The position numbers and the translations under genes were made by a program. A model generated the notes under the pieces. That model was not told the origin of the DNA. It made no database searches and saw only the letters and a list, made by a program, of their open reading frames with translations. A stretch of 64,000 nt of DNA from Cryobacterium zongtaii. GTDB taxonomy: Bacteria; Actinomycetota; Actinomycetes; Actinomycetales; Microbacteriaceae. This document shows, one piece after another, positions 60,572-64,000 of the stretch; the stretch's first letter is position 1, and each line of letters begins with the position of its first letter. The stretch spans positions 28,438 to 92,437 of the forward strand of contig NZ_PPXD01000023.1 of assembly GCF_002909375.1 (NCBI RefSeq). The letters run 5' to 3'.

Positions 60572-61725
60572 GCGGCGCCCCTGCGACGGGTGGACGAGAC
60601 CTGCACCACAGCATCGATCACACGGTCCTGTTCAGCATCCGCCAGCTCGTGATAGAGCGGCAGGATCAGCGTATTGTCGTTCAGGCGTTCGGTGACCGGA
60701 AGCGGAACGTTGTGCTCGACCCAATCCCGGTAGGCCGGTTGGCGGTGTGCCGCCATGATGCCGCGGCGGGCCGAGATGTCCGCACGCGCCAGCGCCTCGA
60801 CGAGGCCCTCTCGATCCGTGGGAAAATCCGGGAGCACTTCGACCCAGTAGGACTGGAAGTTCGAGGTTCCCCACTCCGGGTCGCTGACCACGCGCAGACC
60901 CGGCACTGCGGCCAGGGCGATGCTGTACCGCTCCGCCAGCTCCCGTCGCTTGCGCACGACTTCCGGCAAGCGTCCGAGTTGCACGATCCCGATCGCGGCC
61001 TGAAGGTCGGTCATCCGGTAGTTGAATCCGATCTCCCGGTATTCCTCGGCCGGCGAAAGCACACTTGCCTGGCGGCTGGCGGCCGAGAGGCTCATCGAGT
61101 GCTCCCGAAGCTGCCGGGCGCGGGTCGCCCACGCCGTTGTCGACGTGGTCAGCATCCCGCCCTCTCCGGTGGTGAGGAGCTTGCGCGGGTGGAAGGACCA
61201 CGCGGCGATGTCAGCCCCGGCACCGACCGGGCGCCCCCGGTAGGTGGACCCGGCGCCGCAGGCAGCGTCTTCGATGACGACGATCCCGCGCAGTTCGCAC
61301 ACTGCACGGATCGCGGCGAGGTCAACCGGGATCCCGCCCTGGTCCACCACGATCACCGCTCGTGTGCGATCGGTGATGACCGCGGACACGGTCTCCGCGG
61401 TGAGGTTGCCCGTCGCCAGGTCCACGTCGGCGAAGACCGGGCGGGCGCCGACATACGTGGGCGCGTTGGCGGTCGCGATGAACGAGAAGGAGGGGACGAT
61501 CACCTCGTCCCCGGCCTGGACGCCCGCAACGACGAGTGCCAGGTGCAGGGCCGTGGTGCAGTTCGACGTCGCCACGGCGTGCTCGGCGCCCATGGCCGTC
61601 CCGAATTCCTCCTCGAACCGGGCCACCCGGGGTCCTTGCGCGACCCAACCGGATTCGATCACTTCGGTGACCGCCTGGATCTCGTCGGCGCCGATCCACG
61701 GCTTCATGACATTGATGCGGCTCAT
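60568..61725 (-). CDS. DegT/DnrJ/EryC1/StrS sugar aminotransferase 2
   Basis: This encodes 385 residues from the ATG at 61725, overlapping the epimerase stop. Features are 'IESGWVAQGPRVARFEEEF', 'ATSNCTTALHLALVVAG', 'VIVPSFSFIATANAPTYVGA', 'VVIEDAACGAGSTYRG', 'SFHPRKLLTTGEGG' with the PLP Lys, and 'GFNYRMTDLQAAIGIVQL'. These resemble PglE, perosamine and LegC-type 4-aminotransferases. It should act before the PglD-like acetyltransferase downstream. No 4,6-dehydratase is in view. Confidence 0.9.
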   Translation of the reverse strand: MSRINVMKPWIGADEIQAVTEVIESGWVAQGPRVARFEEEFGTAMGAEHAVATSNCTTALHLALVVAGVQAGDEVIVPSFSFIATANAPTYVGARPVFADVDLATGNLTAETVSAVITDRTRAVIVVDQGGIPVDLAAIRAVCELRGIVVIEDAACGAGSTYRGRPVGAGADIAAWSFHPRKLLTTGEGGMLTTSTTAWATRARQLREHSMSLSAASRQASVLSPAEEYREIGFNYRMTDLQAAIGIVQLGRLPEVVRKRRELAERYSIALAAVPGLRVVSDPEWGTSNFQSYWVEVLPDFPTDREGLVEALARADISARRGIMAAHRQPAYRDWVEHNVPLPVTERLNDNTLILPLYHELADAEQDRVIDAVVQVSSTRRRGAA

Positions 61726-62717
61726 GAGGTCACCAGCGTTCGGCCGGCGGCGATTTCCTCGCGGAGGGGTGCCCACCAGGCCACGAGTTCCCGGAGCCCC
61801 TGATCGAGCCCGACCCGGGCTTCGAACCCGAGATCCCGCCGGGCTGCGGAGACATCAGCAAGTCGGCGCGCCACTCCGTTAACCGCCCGGTCGGGGCCGT
61901 GCTCAACCGGCAACGTCGAATCCATCGCTCGCAGGAGGTGCTCAGCCAGTTCGAGCAGGCTCGTCTCCACCCCGCTGGCGATGTTGTACACGCCGTCACG
62001 GCTGTCACTGGTCGCAGCGAGCAGGTTCGCCCTGGCGATGTCGGCGGTGAACACGAAGTCCATGGTTTGGCGGCCGTCCCCGAAGATCAGCGGTGCTTTC
62101 CCGTCGATGATGCGCTCCATCCACCGCACCAGGACTTCGGTATAGAGGCCGTGCACGTCCATCCTCGGACCGTAGACGTTGAAGTACCGCAGCGCCACGA
62201 AGTCGAGGCCGCGCATGGCTCTGAAGCTGCGCAGCATGCCCTCATTGAACGACTTCGCCGCACCGTAGAAGGTGTCGTTGTTGTGGTGGTGGTGGCGCTC
62301 CGAGGTGGGGAAGTGCTCCGCGAGTCCGTACACCGAAGCGCTGGACGCGGTGATGAGCTTCTCGACGCCCCGGTCGGCCGCCGCCTCGAAGACGTTGAAG
62401 GTGCCGTCGACGAGCACCTCGAGGGCCAGGCGCGGATCTTCGGCGCACTGAGTGATCCTGAGTGCTGCCTCGTGGAAGACCAGGTCCTTGCCCGCGACGA
62501 TGTCATGGACCAGGTCACGGTCACGTAGGTCGCCCTCCACCAGAGTCACCCGGCCAGACGCCAAGGCGCCGGCGAGGTTGTCGCGCCGGCCCCTGACCAG
62601 GTTGTCGAGCACGTCGATGTGCGACGCACCGGCATCAAGGAGCTGGTCGACGATGGCCGATCCGATGGTGCCGGCGCCGCCGGTGACAAGGACAGTCGCT
62701 CCGACCAGGGCGCTCAT
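61722..62717 (-). CDS. NAD-dependent epimerase/dehydratase (extended SDR)
   Basis: This encodes 331 residues. The cofactor site is 'VLVTGGAGTIGSAIVDQLLD', the catalytic set includes 'ASSASVYG' and the Tyr/Lys of 'TFYGAAKSFNEG', and 'LRYFNVYGPRMD' is the substrate region. It resembles UDP-glucose/UDP-GlcNAc 4-epimerases and related enzymes rather than true dehydratases. A 'RHHHHNN' run just before the catalytic Tyr is odd for the family. It feeds a sugar nucleotide to the two aminotransferase routes. Confidence 0.9.
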   Translation of the reverse strand: MSALVGATVLVTGGAGTIGSAIVDQLLDAGASHIDVLDNLVRGRRDNLAGALASGRVTLVEGDLRDRDLVHDIVAGKDLVFHEAALRITQCAEDPRLALEVLVDGTFNVFEAAADRGVEKLITASSASVYGLAEHFPTSERHHHHNNDTFYGAAKSFNEGMLRSFRAMRGLDFVALRYFNVYGPRMDVHGLYTEVLVRWMERIIDGKAPLIFGDGRQTMDFVFTADIARANLLAATSDSRDGVYNIASGVETSLLELAEHLLRAMDSTLPVEHGPDRAVNGVARRLADVSAARRDLGFEARVGLDQGLRELVAWWAPLREEIAAGRTLVTS

Positions 62718-63793
62718 GACGCCTCACCGATCAGGCTCAGGTCATCGGCACTGGCACGGATGTCGGCAACGGGTGCGAGTTCGGCCGCCGCCAGGCTCCT
62801 GGTCGCCGCCTCCAGCACCGCCAGTACCCGCAGCCCCGACTCCCCGTCGGTCCTGGCGGGACGTTTCTCCCGGATGCTGCGGGCGAACTCCGTCGCCATC
62901 GCACCGAGGGCCTCGTGTTCGGGGAGGGCGGGCGACCACGTGTCACCCAACCGATAGGAGATCGTCGACTCCCGACGCGCCTCCCCGCCGACGGCCTGCA
63001 GCGACAGGTCGACGCCGCGGTCGTAGACGCTGACCCGTTGTTGCGGGTTCAAGTCGTCCCAGACCAGGGTTCGTTTGGTGCCGCCGATGATCATCTGGCG
63101 AATCTTGGTGGGGCTGAGCCAGTTCACGTGCACGTGGGCCATCGCCCCGTTCGCCAACGGCAGCGCGAGGTATCCCACGCACGCCTTACCCGCCCCCAGC
63201 GGATCAGCGCCGTGGGCCGACACCGACAGCGGCCGCAGCCCGCCGGGAAGCACGAAGTCGATGATGGACAGGTCGTGAGGGGCGAGGTCCCAGAAAACGT
63301 CGACGTCGGGCTGGATCAGGCCGAGGTTCACGCGCACCGAATCGATGAACAGGATGTCGCCGAGCGCTCCCTCCGCGACAAGCTCCCGGATCTTCAGGAC
63401 GGCGGGCGTGTAGCAGTAGGTGTGGTCGGCCATGAGGACCAGTCCCCTGTCGGCGGCCGCTCGAACCATGTCCCGGCCCTTGACCCCGGTGTCGGCGAGA
63501 GGTTTCTCCACCATCACGTGCTTGCCTGCGCTCAGGGCGGCCCTGGCGATGCCGTGGTGGGTGGCGGCCGGCGTGGCAATAGCCACGGCGTCGATGTCAT
63601 CGGATTCCAGCAGGTCCTTGAGCGATGTCACCACGCGGGCGCCGCCGACACCGTCGGCGACCCGTTGGGCGCGGTCCCTGTCGAGGTCACAGATCGCGAC
63701 CAGGTCCCATTCCGGGTTGGCTCGGAAGTTGCGGGCGAGGTTCGGCCCCCAGTATCCGGCGCCGACGACGGCGATTCGAAGTTTCGTGTTCAC
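62714..63793 (-). CDS. Gfo/Idh/MocA family oxidoreductase
   Basis: This encodes 359 residues. 'RIAVVGAGYWGPNLARNFRA' is the NAD(P) site, 'VMVEKPLADTGVKG' the EKP motif, and 'DVDVFWDLAPHDLSIIDFVL' the catalytic DxxPHD-like region. The set closely recalls WlbA/WbpB, which oxidises C3 of a UDP-N-acetylglucosaminuronate so that an aminotransferase can act. The matching acetyltransferases are in the plus-strand operon (39637, 40505). The UDP-GlcNAc 6-dehydrogenase needed first is not in the window. Confidence 0.9.
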   Translation of the reverse strand: MNTKLRIAVVGAGYWGPNLARNFRANPEWDLVAICDLDRDRAQRVADGVGGARVVTSLKDLLESDDIDAVAIATPAATHHGIARAALSAGKHVMVEKPLADTGVKGRDMVRAAADRGLVLMADHTYCYTPAVLKIRELVAEGALGDILFIDSVRVNLGLIQPDVDVFWDLAPHDLSIIDFVLPGGLRPLSVSAHGADPLGAGKACVGYLALPLANGAMAHVHVNWLSPTKIRQMIIGGTKRTLVWDDLNPQQRVSVYDRGVDLSLQAVGGEARRESTISYRLGDTWSPALPEHEALGAMATEFARSIREKRPARTDGESGLRVLAVLEAATRSLAAAELAPVADIRASADDLSLIGEAS

Positions 63794-63853
63794 TGATACC
63801 CCCAGGGTGTTGTGGGCGTTCAGGACCGCTCGGGTGACGGGCCTGTCATGCGA

Positions 63854-63879
63854 GGCTTCACCGCGGGTTCGGTGAAACC
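63854..63879 (-). terminator. Hairpin after the truncated DUF4082 gene
   Basis: Ten-base arms (GGCTTCACCG and CGGTGAAACC on the plus strand, one G-T pair) enclose a six-base loop, 7 bases beyond the stop codon on the minus strand. There is no T-run. It likely reduces read-through into the oxidoreductase gene, so a separate promoter may exist in 63794-63853. Confidence 0.6.
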
Positions 63880-63886
63880 GAATTCT

Positions 63887-64000
63887 CTAGCCGGATCGTG
63901 TGAAGACCACGTCGACGAAGTAGTTCTCCGCCTGCCAGCTGTTGGTCGGGAAGCCGCCGGCGGCTCCGTAGAGGTACCGGCCGTTGGACGTCGTGCCGGC
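63887..64000 (-). CDS. DUF4082 domain protein, C-terminal end (partial)
   Basis: The last 37 codons of a gene running past the window end give 'GRYLYGAAGGFPTNSWQAEN' followed by YFVDVVF and a stop at 63887-63889. This is the closing strand pair of DUF4082: the equivalent in the protein at 52905 is 'FRYGSGGFPTASFEDTNYYV'. The full gene probably encodes a large secreted protein. Its position at the head of the minus-strand polysaccharide operon mirrors the DUF4082 protein at the tail. Confidence 0.8.
   Translation of the reverse strand, partial: AGTTSNGRYLYGAAGGFPTNSWQAENYFVDVVFTRSG

Noticed and set aside
61722..62717. RHHHHNN run in the epimerase as an engineered His tag
   Set aside because: It is internal, only four His long, and embedded in natural sequence near the catalytic Tyr. 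It is an oddity rather than a vector trace.

Overview
The window is high-GC, densely packed actinobacterial DNA. Gene order (ftsH-folE-folP-folB-folK-DUF3180-two PH-domain genes-DUF2520-panC-lysS), a WbpD/WlbB-type sugar acetyltransferase locus, LAXTG surface proteins and DUF4082 proteins all fit the family Microbacteriaceae, something Cryobacterium-like. The genus is an inference from gene content. I see no rRNA, prophage, insertion sequence or CRISPR array.

Layout. (1) 1-4000: small accessory genes: end of a membrane protein, a sigma region-4-only protein, a zinc-ribbon protein, a methyltransferase divergent from a TetR regulator plus exporter pair, and an SRPBCC protein. (2) 4000-7500: tRNA-Ser(CGA), an SGNH hydrolase, radA, an SseB-like protein and a membrane-anchored protein. 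(3) 7500-13700: two large LAXTG surface enzymes, a 5'-nucleotidase and a secreted nuclease, sharing signal peptide, C-terminal module and upstream DNA. (4) 13700-22400: a GNAT acetyltransferase, clpC, a DUF2975/HTH pair, a membrane protein, a pirin and cardiolipin synthase. (5) 22400-34550: a minus-strand housekeeping run from tilS through hpt, ftsH, the folate genes, PH-domain proteins and panC to lysS, most junctions overlapping by 4 bases. (6) 34600-39500: ppa, two paralogous peptidoglycan hydrolases (NlpC/P60 and M23) behind a repeated GTNAC operator-like element, tRNA-Glu/Asp/Phe, and a transglutaminase-like protein.

(7) 39600-64000: a cell-surface polysaccharide locus built from two convergent operons. 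The plus-strand operon holds two WlbB-like acetyltransferases, two copies of an unrecognised secreted protein, an MFS carrier, a beta-propeller protein, glycosyltransferases (one a three-domain fusion), two Wzz-like proteins and a Wzy-like polymerase. The minus-strand operon holds a DUF4082 protein (cut by the window end), a Gfo/Idh/MocA oxidoreductase, an SDR epimerase, two DegT aminotransferases, a NeuD/PglD-like acetyltransferase, a Wzx flippase, two glycosyltransferases and a DUF4082-plus-hydrolase-like secreted protein. Together these fit synthesis, assembly, export and polymerisation of a repeat-unit polysaccharide containing acetylated amino sugars. No initiating phosphoglycosyltransferase or tyrosine kinase is seen in the window.

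The most striking feature is in the plus-strand operon. A leader of about 245 bp plus the following secreted-protein gene is present twice (from 40257 and 45051). The second copy lacks the acetyltransferase, MFS and propeller genes but keeps scars of the MFS start and the propeller end. This records a segmental duplication followed by internal deletion.
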